Source of the DNA: Nemertoderma westbladi
Lineage: Eukaryota > Xenacoelomorpha > Nemertodermatida > Nemertodermatidae
Length of the DNA stretch: 64,000 bases
Direction of reading: 5' to 3'
Assembly (NCBI GenBank): GCA_032718475.1
Contig: JAUCBJ010000359.1
Coordinates: 23,004 to 87,003, forward strand
A program made the translations under genes and the position numbers. Shown piece by piece: positions 31,101-43,891 of the stretch (position 1 is its first letter; each line of letters begins with the position of its first letter). Below the pieces are notes generated by a model. It saw nothing but the letters and a program-made list of their open reading frames with translations. It was not told the origin of the DNA and did not search any database.

Positions 31101-34100
31101 CGCTACCTATAAGGCAAAATATTACTAAAATAGAACAGAAAATATAAAATATTTGTAAAATAGAGAACGCTACCTATAAGGCAAAATATTAGTAAAATAT
31201 AGAATGCTACCTATAATGGCAAAATATTAGTAAAATAGTGAACGCTACCTATAAGGCAAAATATTTGTAAAATAGAGAACGCTACCTATAAGGCAAAATA
31301 TTACTAAAATAGAACAAAAAATATAAAATATTTGTAAAATAGAGAACGCTACCTATAATGGGAAAATATTAGTAAAATAGAGAACGCTACCTATAAGGCA
31401 AAATAATACTAAAATAGAACAGAAAATATAAAATATTTGTAAAATAGAGAACGCTACCTATAAGGCAAAATATTACTAAAATAGAACAGAAAATATAAAA
31501 TATTTGTAAAATAGAGAACGCTACCTATAAGGCAAAATATTACTAAAATAGAACAGAAAATATAAAATATTTGTAAAATAGAGAACGCTACCTATAAGGC
31601 AAAATATTACTAAAATAGAACAGAAAATATAAAATATTTGTAAAATAGAGAACGCTACCTATAAGGCAAAATATTACTAAAATAGAACAGAAAATATAAA
31701 ATATTTGTAAAATAGAGAACGCTACCTATAATGGGAAAATATTAGTAAAATAGAGAACGCTACCTATAATGGCAAAATATTAGTAAAATAGTGAACGCTA
31801 CCTATAAGGCAAAATATTAGTAAAATATAGAACGCTACCTATAATGGCAAAATATTAGTAAAATAGTGAATGCTACCTATAAGGCAAAATATTAGTAAAA
31901 TAGAGAACGCTACCTATAATGGGAAAATATTAGTAAAATAGAGAACGCTACCTATAAGGCAAAATATTACTAAAATAGAACAGAAAATATAAAATATTTG
32001 TAAAATAGAGAACGCTACCTATAATGGGAAAATATTACTAAAATAGAACAGAAAATATAAAATATTTGTAAAATAGAGAACGCTACCTATAATGGGAAAA
32101 TATTAGTAAAATAGAGAACGCTACCTATAATGGCAAAATATTAGTAAAATAGTGAACGCTACCTATAAGGCAAAATATTAGTAAAATATAGAACGCTACC
32201 TATAATGGCAAAATATTAGTAAAATAGTGAACGCTACCTGTAAGGCAAAATATTTGTAAAATAGAGAAAGCTACCTATAAGGCAAAATATTACTAAAATA
32301 GAACAGAAAATATAAAATATTTGTAAAATAGAGAACGCTACCTATAATGGGAAAATATTAGTAAAATAGAGAACGCTACCTATAAGGCAAAATATTACTA
32401 AAATAGAACAGAAAATATAAAATATTTGTAAAATAGAGAACGCTACCTATAAGGCAAAATATTACTAAAATAGAACAGAAAATATAAAATATTTGTAAAA
32501 TAGAGAACACTACCTATAATGGGAAAATATTAGTAAAATAGAGAACGCTACCTATAAGGCAAAATATTACTAAAATAGAACAGAAAATATAAAATATTTG
32601 TAAAATAGAGAACGCTACCTATAATGGGAAAATATTAGTAAAATAGAGAACGCTACCTATAAGGGAAAATATTACTAAAATAGAACAGAAAATATAAAAT
32701 ATTTGTAAAATAGAGAACGCTACCTATAAGGCAAAATATTACTAAAATAGAACAGAAAATATAAAATATTTGTAAAATAGAGAACGCTACCTATAATGGA
32801 AAAATATTAGTAAAATAGAGAACGTTACCTATAAGGCAAAATATTACTAAAATAGAACAGAAAATATAAAATATTTGTAAAATAGAGAACGCTACCTATA
32901 AGGCAAAATATTACTAAAATAGAACAGAAAATATAAAATATTTGTAAAATAGAGAACGCTACCTATAAGGCAAAATATTACTAAAATAGAACAGAAAATA
33001 TAAAATATTTGTAAAATAGAGAACGCTACCTATAAGGCAAAATATTACTAAAATAGAACAGAAAATATAAAATATTTGTTAAATAGAGAACGCTACCTAT
33101 AAGGCAAAATATTACTAAAATAGAACAGAAAATATAAAATATTTGTAAAATAGAGAACGCTACCTATAATGGGAAAATATTAGTAAAATAGAGAACGCTA
33201 CCTATAATGGCAAAATATTAGTAAAATAGTGAACGCTACCTATAAGGCAAAATAATACTAAAATAGAACAGAAAATATAAAATATTTGTAAAATAGAGAA
33301 CGCTACCTATAAGGCAAAATATTACTAAAATAGAACAGAAAATATAAAATATTTGTAAAATAGAGAACGCTACCTATAAGGCAAAATATTACTAAAATAG
33401 AACAGAAAATATAAAATATTTGTTAAATAGAGAACGCTACCTATAAGGCAAAATATTACTAAAATAGAACAGAAAATATAAAATATTTGTAAAATAGAGA
33501 ACGCTACCTATAATGGGAAAATATTAGTAAAATAGAGAACGCTACCTATAATGGCAAAATATTAGTAAAATAGTGAACGCTACCTATAAGGCAAAATAAT
33601 ACTAAAATAGAACAAAAAATATAAAATATTTGTAAAATAGAGAACGCTACCTATAATGGGAAAATATTAGTAAAATAGAGAACGCTACCTATAAGGCAAA
33701 ATAATACTAAAATAGAACAGAAAATATAAAATATTTGTAAAATAGAGAACGCTACCTATAAGGCAAAATATTACTAAAATAGAACAGAAAATATAAAATA
33801 TTTGTAAAATAGAGAACGCTACCTATAAGGCAAAATATTACTAAAATAGAACAGAAAATATAAAATATTTGTAAAATAGAGAACGCTACCTATAAGGCAA
33901 AATATTACTAAAATAGAACAGAAAATATAAAATATTTGTAAAATAGAGAACGCTACCTATAAGGCAAAATATTACTAAAATAGAACAGAAAATATAAAAT
34001 ATTTGTAAAATAGAGAACGCTACCTATAATGGGAAAATATTAGTAAAATAGAGAACGCTACCTATAATGGCAAAATATTAGTAAAATAGTGAACGCTACC

Positions 34101-36740
34101 TATAAGGCAAAATATTAGTAAAATATAGAACGCTACCTATAATGGCAAAATATTAGTAAAATAGTGAATGCTACCTATAAGGCAAAATATTAGTAAAATA
34201 GAGAACGCTACCTATAATGGGAAAATATTAGTAAAATAGAGAACGCTACCTATAAGGCAAAATATTACTAAAATAGAACAGAAAATATAAAATATTTGTA
34301 AAATAGAGAACGCTACCTATAATGGGAAAATATTACTAAAATAGAACAGAAAATATAAAATATTTGTAAAATAGAGAACGCTACCTATAATGGGAAAATA
34401 TTAGTAAAATAGAGAACGCTACCTATAATGGCAAAATATTAGTAAAATAGTGAACGCTACCTATAAGGCAAAATATTAGTAAAATATAGAACGCTACCTA
34501 TAATGGCAAAATATTAGTAAAATAGTGAACGCTACCTGTAAGGCAAAATATTTGTAAAATAGAGAACGCTACCTATAAGGCAAAATATTACTAAAATAGA
34601 ACAGAAAATATAAAATATTTGTAAAATAGAGAACGCTACCTATAATGGGAAAATATTAGTAAAATAGAGAACGCTACCTATAAGGCAAAATATTACTAAA
34701 ATAGAACAGAAAATATAAAATATTTGTAAAATAGAGAACGCTACCTATAAGGCAAAATATTACTAAAATAGAACAGAAAATATAAAATATTTGTAAAATA
34801 GAGAACACTACCTATAATGGGAAAATATTAGTAAAATAGAGAACGCTACCTATAAGGCAAAATATTACTAAAATAGAACAGAAAATATAAAATATTTGTA
34901 AAATAGAGAACGCTACCTATAATGGGAAAATATTAGTAAAATAGAGAACGCTACCTATAAGGGAAAATATTACTAAAATAGAACAGAAAATATAAAATAT
35001 TTGTAAAATAGAGAACGCTACCTATAAGGCAAAATATTACTAAAATAGAACAGAAAATATAAAATATTTGTAAAATAGAGAACGCTACCTATAATGGAAA
35101 AATATTAGTAAAATAGAGAACGTTACCTATAAGGCAAAATATTACTAAAATAGAACAGAAAATATAAAATATTTGTAAAATAGAGAACGCTACCTATAAG
35201 GCAAAATATTACTAAAATAGAACAGAAAATATAAAATATTTGTAAAATAGAGAACGCTACCTATAAGGCAAAATATTACTAAAATAGAACAGAAAATATA
35301 AAATATTTGTAAAATAGAGAACGCTACCTATAAGGCAAAATATTACTAAAATAGAACAGAAAATATAAAATATTTGTTAAATAGAGAACGCTACCTATAA
35401 GGCAAAATATTACTAAAATAGAACAGAAAATATAAAATATTTGTAAAATAGAGAACGCTACCTATAATGGGAAAATATTAGTAAAATAGAGAACGCTACC
35501 TATAATGGCAAAATATTAGTAAAATAGTGAACGCTACCTATAAGGCAAAATATTAGTAAAATATAGAACGCTACCTATAATGGCAAAATATTAGTAAAAT
35601 AGTGAATGCTACCTATAAGGCAAAATATTAGTAAAATAGAGAACGCTACCTATAATGGGAAAATATTAGTAAAATAGAGAACGCTACCTATAATGGCAAA
35701 ATATTAGTAAAATAGTGAACGCTACCTATAAGGCAAAATATTAGTAAAATATAGAACGCTACCTATAATGGCAAAATATTAGTAAAATAGTGAACGCTAC
35801 CTGTAAGGCAAAATATTTGTAAAATAGAGAACGCTACCTATAAGGCAAAATATTACTAAAATAGAACAGAAAATATAAAATATTTGTAAAATAGAGAACG
35901 CTACCTATAATGGGAAAATATTAGTAAAATAGAGAACGCTACCTATAAGGCAAAATATTACTAAAATGGAACAGAAAATATAAAATATTTGTAAAATAGA
36001 GAACGCTACCTATAAGGCAAAATATTACTAAAATAGAACAGAAAATATAAAATATTTGTAAAATAGAGAACACTACCTATAATGGGAAAATATTAGTAAA
36101 ATAGAGAACGCTACCTATAAGGCAAAATATTACTAAAATAGAACAGAAAATATAAAATCTTTGTAAAATAGAGAACGCTACCTATAATGGGAAAATATTA
36201 GTAAAATAGAGAACGCTACCTATAAGGCAAAATATTACTAAAATAGAACAGAAAATATAAAATATTTGTAAAATAGAGAACGCTACCTATAAGGCAAAAT
36301 ATTACTAAAATAGAACAGAAAATATAAAATATTTGTAAAATAGAGAACGCTACCTATAAGGCAAAATATTACTAAAATAGAACAGAAAATATAAAATATT
36401 TGTAAAATAGAGAACGCTACCTATAAGGCAAAATATTACTAAAATAGAACAGAAAATATAAAATATTTGTAAAATAGAGAACGCTACCTATAATGGGAAA
36501 ATATTAGTAAAATAGAGAACGCTACCTATAAGGCAAAATATTACTAAAATAGAACAGAAAATATAAAATATTTGTAAAATAGAGAACGCTACCTATAAGG
36601 CAAAATATTACTAAAATAGAACAGAAAATATAAAATATTTGTAAAATAGAGAACGCTACCTATAATGGGAAAATATTAGTAAAATAGAGAACGCTACCTA
36701 TAAGGCAAAATATTACTAAAATAGAGAACGCTACCTATAA
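25108..36740 (+). repeat. 67-bp composite satellite subfamily
   Basis: Here many units have the form of a shortened monomer (AAAATATTACTAAAATAGAA), then CAGAAAATAT, then AAAATATTTG and the rest of a full monomer ending in TAAGGC. The total is about 67 bp. It looks like a fusion of a truncated monomer with a complete one, and it occurs dozens of times, often several in a row (for example 27740-28040). Isolated copies lie at 22456, 23931, 37400-37550, 45736 and 57278. A related form with AAAAAAGAA before the insert occurs at about 39146, 39552, 39993, 53191 and 59101. Confidence 0.88.
28800..35840 (+). repeat. Three tandem higher-order units of about 2.3-2.4 kb
   Basis: Three rare variants mark successive copies at constant spacing. 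TAGAACAAAAAATAT lies at 28941, 31310 and 33608. CTGTAAGG (at the G) lies at 29871, 32240 and 34538. GAACGTTACC lies at 30451, 32820 and 35118. Every pair is 2369 then 2298 bp apart. A partial fourth copy begins near 35800, with CTGTAAGG at 35803. The 71-bp shortening of the second interval implies loss of about two monomers or one composite unit. Confidence 0.88.
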
Positions 36741-38550
36741 TGGGAAAATATTAGTAAAATAGAGAACGCTACCTATAAGGCAAAATATTAGTAAAATAGA
36801 GAACGCTACCTATAATGGGAAAATATTAGTAAAATAGAGAACACTATATAATGGCAAAATATTAGTAAAATAGAGAACGCTACCTATAATGGGAAAATAT
36901 TAGTAAAATAGAGAACGCTACCTATAATGGGAAAATATTAGTAAAATAGAGAATGCTACCTATAAGGCAAAATATTAGTAAAATAGAGAACGCTACCTAT
37001 AAAGGCAAAATATTAGTCAAATAGAGAACGCTACCTATAAAGGGAAAATATTAGTAAAATAGAGAACGCTACCTATAATGGGAAAATATTAGTAAAATAG
37101 AGAACGCTACCTATAATGGGAAAATATTAGTAAAATAGAGAACGCTACCTATAAGGCAAAATATTAGTAAAATAGAGAACGCTACCTATAAAGGAAAAAT
37201 ATTAGTAAAATAGAGAACGCTACCTGTAATGGCAAAATATTAGTAAAATAGAGAACGCTACCTATAAAGGGAAAATATTAGTAAAATAGAGAACGCTACC
37301 TGTAATGGCAAAATAATAGTAAAATCGAGAACGCTACCTGTAATGGCAAAATATTAGTAAAATAGAGAACGCTACCTATAAGGCAAAATATTACTCAAAT
37401 AGAACAGAAAATATAAAATATTTGTAAAATAGAGAACGCTACCTATAAGGCAAAATATTACTAAAATAGAACAGAAAATATAAAATATTTGTAAAATAGA
37501 GAACGCTACCTATAAGGCAAAATATTACTAAAATAGAACAGAAAATATAAAATATTTGTAAAATAGAGAACGCTACCTATAATGGGAAAATATTAGTAAA
37601 ATAGAGAACGCTACCTATAAGGCAAAATATTAGTAAAATAGAGAACGCTACCTATAATTGGAAAATATTAGTAAAATAGAGAACGCTACCTATAAGGCAA
37701 AATATTAGTAAAATAGAGAACGCTACCTATAATGGGAAAATATTAGTAAAATAGAGAACACTATATAATGGCAAAATATTAGTAAAATAGAGAACGCTAC
37801 CTATAATGGGAAAATATTAGTAAAATAGAGAACGCTACCTATAATGGGAAAATATTAGTAAAATAGAGAACGCTACCTATAAGGCAAAATATTAGTAAAA
37901 TAGAGAACGCTACCTATAAAGGCAAAATATTAGTCAAATAGAGAACGCTACCTATAAAGGGAAAATATTTGTAAAATAGAGAACGCTACCTATAATGGGA
38001 AAATATTAGTAAAATAGAGAACGCTACCTATAATGGGAAAATATTAGTAAAATAGAGAACGCTACCTATAAGGCAAAATATTAGTAAAATAGAGAACGCT
38101 ACCTATAAAGGGAAAATATTAGTAAAATAGAGAACGCTACCTGTAATGGCAAAATATTAGTAAAATAGAGAACGCTACCTATAAAGGGAAAATATTAGTA
38201 AAATAGAGAACGCTACCTGTAATGGCAAAATAATAGTAAAATCGAGAACGCTACCTGTAATGGCAAAATATTAGTAAAATATAGAACGCTACCTATAAGG
38301 CAAAATATTACTAAAATAGAGAATGCTACCTATAATGGGAAAATATTAGTAAAATAGTGAACGCTACCTATAATGGGAAAATATTAGTAAAATAGTGAAC
38401 GCTACCTATAATGGGAAAATATTAGTAAAATAGTGAACGCTACCTATAATGGGAAAATATTAGTAAAATAGTGAACGCTACCTGTAATGGCAAAATATTA
38501 GTAAAATAGAGAACGCTACCTGAAATGGCAAAATATTAGTAAAATAGAGA
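36715..38550 (+). repeat. Two tandem 917-bp satellite units
   Basis: GTAAAATCGAGAACG occurs at 37319 and 38236, and the TTAGTCAAATAG variant (at GTCAA) at 37016 and 37933. Both pairs are 917 bp apart. A third related copy lies 12728 bp upstream, with the same GTAAAATCGAG variant at 24591. The composite-rich 25-36.7 kb region therefore sits between two related blocks. Confidence 0.8.
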
Positions 38551-39059
38551 ACGCTACCTATAATGGGAAAATATTAGTAAAATAGAGAACGCTACCTATA
38601 AGGCAAAATATTACTAAAATAGAGAACGCTATATAATGGGAAAATATTAGTAAAATAGAGAATGCTACCTATAATGGGAAAATATTAGTAAAATAGAGAA
38701 CGCTACCTATAAGGCAAAATATTACTAAAATAGAGAACGCTACCTATAATGGGAAAATATTAGTAAAATAGTGAGCGCTACCTATAATGGGAAAATATTA
38801 GTAAAATAGTGAACGCTACCTATAATGGGAAAATATTAGTAAAATAGTGAACGCTACCTATAATGGGAAAATATTAGTAAAATAGTGAACGCTACCTGTA
38901 ATGGCAAAATATTAGTAAAATAGAGAACGCTACCTGTAATGGCAAAATATTAGTAAAATAGAGAACGCTACCTATAATGGGAAAATATTAGTAAAATAGA
39001 GAACGCTACCTATAAGGCAAAATATTACTAAAATAGAGAACGCTATATAATGGGAAAAT

Positions 39060-40200
39060 ATTAGTAAAATAGTGAACGCTACCTATAATGGCAAAATATT
39101 AGTAAAATAGAGAATGCTACCTATAATGGCAAAATAATAGTAAAAAAGAATAGAAAATATAAAATATTTGTAAAATAGAGAACGCTACCTGTAATGGCAA
39201 AATATTAGTAAAATAGAGAACGCTACCTATAATGGGAAAATATTAGTAAAATAGTGAACGCTACCTATAATGGGAAAATATTAGTAAAATAGTGAACGCT
39301 ACCTATAATGGGAAAATATTAGTAAAATAGTGAACGCTACCTATAATGGGAAAATATTAGTAAAATAGTGAACGCTACCTGTAATGGCAAAATATTAGTA
39401 AAATAGAGAACGCTATATAATGGGAAAATATTAGTAAAATAGTGAACGATACCTATAATGGCAAAATATTAGTAAAATAGAGAATGCTATAGAATGGGAA
39501 AATATTAGTAAAATAGTGAACGCTACCTATAATGGCAAAATAATAGTAAAAAAGAATAGAAAATATAAAATATTTGTAAAATAGTGAACGCTACCTGTAA
39601 AGGCAAAATATTAGTAAAATAGAGAACGCTACCTATAATGGGAAAATATTAGTAAAATAGAGAACGCTACCTATAAGGCAAAATATTAGTAAAATAGAGA
39701 ACGCTATATAATGGGAAAATACTAGTAAAATAGTGAACGCTACCTATAATGGCAAAATATTAGTAAAATAGAGAACGCTACCTATAAGGCAAAATATTAG
39801 TAAAATAGAGAACGCTACCTATAATGGGAAAATATTAGTAAAATAGAGAACGCTACCTATAAGGCAAAATAATACTAAAATAGAGAACGCTATATAATGG
39901 GAAAATATTAGTAAAATAGTGAACGCTACCTATAATGGCAAAATATTAGTAAAATAGAGAACGCTACCTATAATGGCAAAATAATAGTAAAAAAGAATAG
40001 AAAATATAAAATATTTGTAAAATAGAGAATGCTACCTGTAATGGCAAAATATTAGTAAAATAGAGAACGCTACCTATAATGGGAAAATATTAGTAAAATG
40101 GAGAACGCTACCTATAAGGCAAAATATTAGTAAAATAGAGAACGCTATATAATGGGAAAATATTAGTAAAATAGTGAACGCTACCTATAATGGCAAAATA
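39060..40200 (+). repeat. Three satellite units of about 406-441 bp
   Basis: The marker TAGAAAATATAAAATATTTG preceded by AAAAAAGAA occurs at 39151, 39557 and 39998, spaced 406 and 441 bp. The surrounding shortened CTATATAATGGG units recur in the same order. This higher-order unit ends just before the LINE-A insertion. Confidence 0.75.
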
Positions 40201-40375
40201 TTAGTAAAATAGAGAACGCTACCTATAATGGGAAAATATTAGTAAAATAGAGAACGCTACCTATAAGGCAAAATATTAGTAAAATAGAGAACGCTACCTA
40301 TAATGGGAAAATATTAGTAAAATAGAGAACGCTACCTATAATCGACCCTTTTGCTAACTCAGTAATCAGACAGTC

Positions 40376-41929
40376 ATGAGCCAGTCACAATCAGTAGTTA
40401 ATAGGCATGTGTCCGGTCCTAATGCGGGTACCGGTGCAGGAGAACCCAGTAACAGGCGTGAGAGTTCTGGTAATACCACACCGGTTATTTCTGATAACTT
40501 ATTGGATGCAAATATGTGTAGACCCGACGGTGGCAATGTTATGGACACCAGTAGTACAGATGGTACCGGCCTCGAGAATTGTTTAACCAACTCCTCCTGG
40601 GCCGGGTCAACTCCAGGTGAACCGGTACCGGTAGTTGTAAATACGTGTTTGTCTTTTGCACTGCAATGTTTTTCTAATTCAGTATTTGGAATCGGTAGTA
40701 CTGCCTGCCTGAAGCGTTTCTCTCCTGAGCAGATTTGGGCATCCAAGGTTCTATTATTTAACAAGTGTCTGGGATCAAGTTCGGACTTGATCAATAGGCG
40801 AGATACTGCTGAACGTTCAGCTGCAGAAGCTAATGTCAAAGACATATGGGATAAGATTCGCGATCTCGATCGAGCGGGTAAGTTACCCCTAATAGCGGTG
40901 GATGCATTGGATGCTTTATCGCTTCCATCGTTTCCGATTACGAATGATTCAGATAGTGTAAATCAGGCAGATCAGTCAGCGGGTTTCTCTATGATTGAGG
41001 ACCGATTTCACTGTCTAACTGAGACTTTTACGTGTCAGATGAAGGCTATGGAGGTTGCATTTGCTGCGGAGTTGACTAAAGTAAACAGTAAGCTCGAATG
41101 CCTTAATGGTAAGATGGGTACATCACTGTCTGGGCAAGTCATATCGACATCGGTGAATGCGAATAGGGGCGTTCCACTAAGAGAATCGGGCGGACAGGAA
41201 CCATTGCCGGTTCCGCCGCTCCTTGACAGAGGAACGTTTCAAGATGTAGCGATAGCGAGGCACCAGCGGGTGGCGCAGCAGCATCAGCCATCAGGGGGTG
41301 GCTATCATACACGAGGTAACCTGACACAGCAAAGAGGGGGCGTTCATTCTGGGATGTTGGACAGACAGCCAGGGTCGCTTTCACGGGGTTACTATTCTCC
41401 GTTGGCCTCGCCGGCAGGCTCTCCGTCGATTGGGTATAATAGAGATAGAGGTAGTGTGAAGCGTCCGCGTCAGTCTTCCGACGACGGCGTTATCGAAGTG
41501 CAAGTTCAGGATGGCAGCGAGTTAGAGTGGCGCACTAAACAGTCGAAAACTCAGCGGCGCGAAAGTAAACGAATGGTGGTTGGTACAAAGAGTAGTCCTG
41601 GGGCGGATGGAGCACAGTCTCAGGCGGGCCTACGTGCTGCTCCGGCAGAGATTTTTGTTTCTCGTTGCTGTTCAGGGACCACCGCGAATGATATTATCCA
41701 GTGCTTTGCGTTGAAGAACGTTGATATACTGCCGAGTGCTGTTAGGAAGGTGTCCAGCGATGATTCCCGGGCAGCTAGTTTTCGTGTTGCGGTGCGAAGA
41801 CACCAATTAGACGTGGCGTTCAATGCTGAGATGTGGCCATCCGGTGTTTATGTGAGGGAGTGGGTCTATCGACCGTATCGTAGACCTGAACCTGAGAGGA
41901 GTGGCCTTGGAGACTTTCGTCGACAGTGA
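40376..41929 (+). CDS. LINE-A ORF1 protein (nucleic-acid-binding, putative)
   Basis: This ORF encodes 517 residues. The ATG is supported by an in-frame TAA only 18 nt upstream, and the position as first ORF of a LINE fits. The N-terminal third is Ser/Gly/Asn-rich and probably disordered. Residues about 204-246 have spaced hydrophobic residues that could form a short coiled coil for oligomerisation. Residues about 290-370 are Gln-, Gly-, Arg- and Ser-rich, with a basic KRPRQ patch that may bind RNA or act in nuclear import. The C-terminal domain, from about residue 425 (FVSRCC) to 500, has the pattern VSR...TT..DI...SFRVAV...WPSGVYVREW, which recalls the C-terminal domain of ORF1 proteins in related LINEs. 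No zinc knuckle is visible. In LINEs, ORF1 proteins bind the element RNA and chaperone it. The frame has no stop or obvious break, although ORF2 is broken. The family assignment comes from context and the C-terminal pattern. Confidence 0.82.
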   Translation: MSQSQSVVNRHVSGPNAGTGAGEPSNRRESSGNTTPVISDNLLDANMCRPDGGNVMDTSSTDGTGLENCLTNSSWAGSTPGEPVPVVVNTCLSFALQCFSNSVFGIGSTACLKRFSPEQIWASKVLLFNKCLGSSSDLINRRDTAERSAAEANVKDIWDKIRDLDRAGKLPLIAVDALDALSLPSFPITNDSDSVNQADQSAGFSMIEDRFHCLTETFTCQMKAMEVAFAAELTKVNSKLECLNGKMGTSLSGQVISTSVNANRGVPLRESGGQEPLPVPPLLDRGTFQDVAIARHQRVAQQHQPSGGGYHTRGNLTQQRGGVHSGMLDRQPGSLSRGYYSPLASPAGSPSIGYNRDRGSVKRPRQSSDDGVIEVQVQDGSELEWRTKQSKTQRRESKRMVVGTKSSPGADGAQSQAGLRAAPAEIFVSRCCSGTTANDIIQCFALKNVDILPSAVRKVSSDDSRAASFRVAVRRHQLDVAFNAEMWPSGVYVREWVYRPYRRPEPERSGLGDFRRQ

Positions 41930-41999
41930 TCTCCAGGCCGGATGTTGGTTAGTCACTCGAACTGCGTAATGAAACTGTGTTTCGAAATCTCTCTTAACA

Positions 42000-43814
42000 A
42001 TGGCTACTGCACTTTCTCATGGCACAAACTTGAATGTTAATAATAATACTGTATCAATTGTGTCATATAATTCGACCGGTATGGGAATTGATAAAGTAGA
42101 CTTCATTAATACATTATTGTTAGGCACGGATATTGTTTGTATTCAGGAACATTTTATTTTGAAAGACAATTGTTATAAATTTAGGTTGTTTTTCCCCGAT
42201 TGTGATTACGGCGTAGTCCCGGCGACTTTTTTGAGTGATGAAGTTTCTCGTGGTAGACCAAGCGGCGGTCTTTGTATCCTTTGGAAAAAATCGCTATCTA
42301 AATATATTTCTATAATCAATACTGGTAATAATATTAGATATCAGGCAGTTATTTTTAATTTTCCAAATAACAAGTTGCTGTTGATCAATTCATATTTTCC
42401 GGTAGATAATCAGAACAGCCCTACAGTTTCAGAGGAGTTGTTCACTTTGCTTAATAGTATCAAGGACACAGTAACTACGTCACAGTTTGATAATCTGTTA
42501 TGGGTGGGAGATTTAAATGCAGATTTAAATCGTAGTTCGATACATGTACGTACTGTAATTGATTACATAGAAACCCTTTCCATTTTTTGTTTATGGAACG
42601 TTTTCCCAATTGACTACACTTACTTGTCAATGTTCAACAATGTTATCCACCGTTCTACAATAGATCATTTTCTTGTTAGCCACAATTTATTAGATGCTTG
42701 TTTTGAGGCCAATGTTATTCATTCTGGTGCAAATATATCAAACCACAGCCCTATATATTTTAAATTTAAAGTTGATGCTTTAAATCCCAATATTATTTCT
42801 GAGCCTCCTCCAGTTAAATATTCTTATGATAAAGCAACTGATCAACAAAAGGCAAGTTATCATTCGTTACTGAATGATTTGCTGATAAATGTTTCTTTAG
42901 AGACTGATTGTCATAATTGCAATAATCTTTTATGTTCTAAACCTGAACATCGGTTGTTTATTGAAAAATACACAATGCAGCTATTGGAGGCTATTGAGAA
43001 TGCAGCTGAGATTTTGCCACATACTGGAGGCGTTATAAACCGCAAGCGATTTCAAATATTGCCCGGTTGGAACGAACATGTGAGAGATTTTAAAATAGAT
43101 GCTATGTTTTGGCATGATGTTTGGAGTGCTGCGGGGAAACCAACTGGTGCTAATAGTTATCTCTTTCATAAACGCCGTACTACTCGTGCCCAATATCAAT
43201 ATGCTATACGCAGGTTAAAAAAAGCACAGGGTATCATTAAACGTAATAAAATTTTGCAGGCCTGTTTAAGTGGTACTACTGGTATTTTTGATGAAATCAA
43301 AAAATTTAGAGGGAATGTGCGAGTGCAATCGAGTTCTATTAATGGTAAAACTGATTCGTCAGATATTGCGGATATTTTTGCTAATATTTATAATGTTTTA
43401 TATAATCAGGACATTTCTTGTGATGTGAAATTATCGGATGTTGAATCCAAGCTGGCTGACGAAATTAAAAAGATTAATAACACTAATGTGAATAATGTGA
43501 ACCAACCCAATGGTACTGGCCTTAGTGAACTTTTATCGCCCCGTATTATACATGAGGCTTTACTGCGATTAAAGAATAATAAATCAGACGTCAGTTACAG
43601 TTTTGATTCCGGTGCACTGATTAATGGCGGTGCTTTTCTTGAAAGTCACCTTGCCAAGTTATTTAATGCTTTCTTATCACATGGCTTTGTGTCTAAATGT
43701 TTGTTATCTATTTCTATGATACCAATTGTGAAAAATAAGTTGGGGGACATTTCTGCAGATACTAATTATAGGACTATTGCAATATCTGCGTTACTTTTGA
43801 AAGTTTTTGAGTGA
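42000..43814 (+). pseudogene. LINE-A ORF2, 5' part: AP endonuclease and start of reverse transcriptase (nonsense mutation)
   Basis: The 604-residue reading frame starts 70 bp after ORF1. It opens with an AP-type endonuclease: SYNSTG near residue 21, IQEH at about 48 (metal-binding Glu), NSYFP, VGDLNAD at about 167, and STIDHFLVS. The usual closing SDH motif reads SNH here (Asn 248), a change at a position normally Asp in this fold. A linker follows with HKRRTTRAQ and AIRRLKKA, then the first RT blocks (SFDSGALINGG, IPIVKNKLGD, NYRTIAISALLLKVFE). The frame ends at TGA 43812-43814. In LINE-C the matching codon is TGG (FEWVMLL), so this is a Trp-to-stop change in the middle of the RT rather than a natural end. 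The frame reads on with good homology (LDDLQFGF) to a second stop at 43893. The protein would nick target DNA and prime reverse transcription; this copy cannot make a full enzyme. Confidence 0.88.
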
Positions 43815-43891
43815 GTAATGTTATTAGGGGAAGGTTCGAAATTAAAATTGGATGATCTCCAATTTGGTTTCCGTAGTGAATCTAGAGTACT

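Larger units (their letters stand above)
1..40341 (+). repeat. Main satellite array, about 38-bp monomer
   Basis: A head-to-tail array of a monomer of about 38 bp, for example positions 1-38, with anchors AAAATATTAG, TAAAATAGAG and CGCTACC. Variants change or drop a few bases: a TAATGGC or TAAGGC end, GGGAAAA, GAAAACGC, GTGAACG, a shortened CTATATAATGG, and CGCCATAGAATGGC followed by ATATTCG. The monomer carries stop codons (TAG, TAA, TAG) close together and 38 is not a multiple of three, so no frame stays open; this is non-coding satellite DNA. Regions differ in composition: about 1-14700 is rich in GAAAACGC, TAAATTAG and CGCCATAG variants; 14700-22440 is mostly the plain monomer; 22440-37560 carries the 67-bp composite; 37560-40341 is rich in GGGAAAA and GTGAACG. 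A centromeric or heterochromatic role is plausible for such an array but is inference only. Confidence 0.97.

Noticed and set aside
1-40341. CRISPR array, because of the regular short direct repeats
   Set aside because: There are no unique spacers: the whole 38-bp period is repeated. The context is eukaryotic LINE DNA, and no cas genes are present.
1-40341. A repeat-protein gene hidden in the tandem array
   Set aside because: The monomer carries several stop codons, and its length is not a multiple of three, so every frame meets stops within one or two units on either strand.
40366-40845. Open frame on the minus strand opposite LINE-A ORF1 (also 41139-41384, 41620-41823 and 42981-43199)
   Set aside because: These are antisense shadows of ORF1 and ORF2, with no domain of their own.
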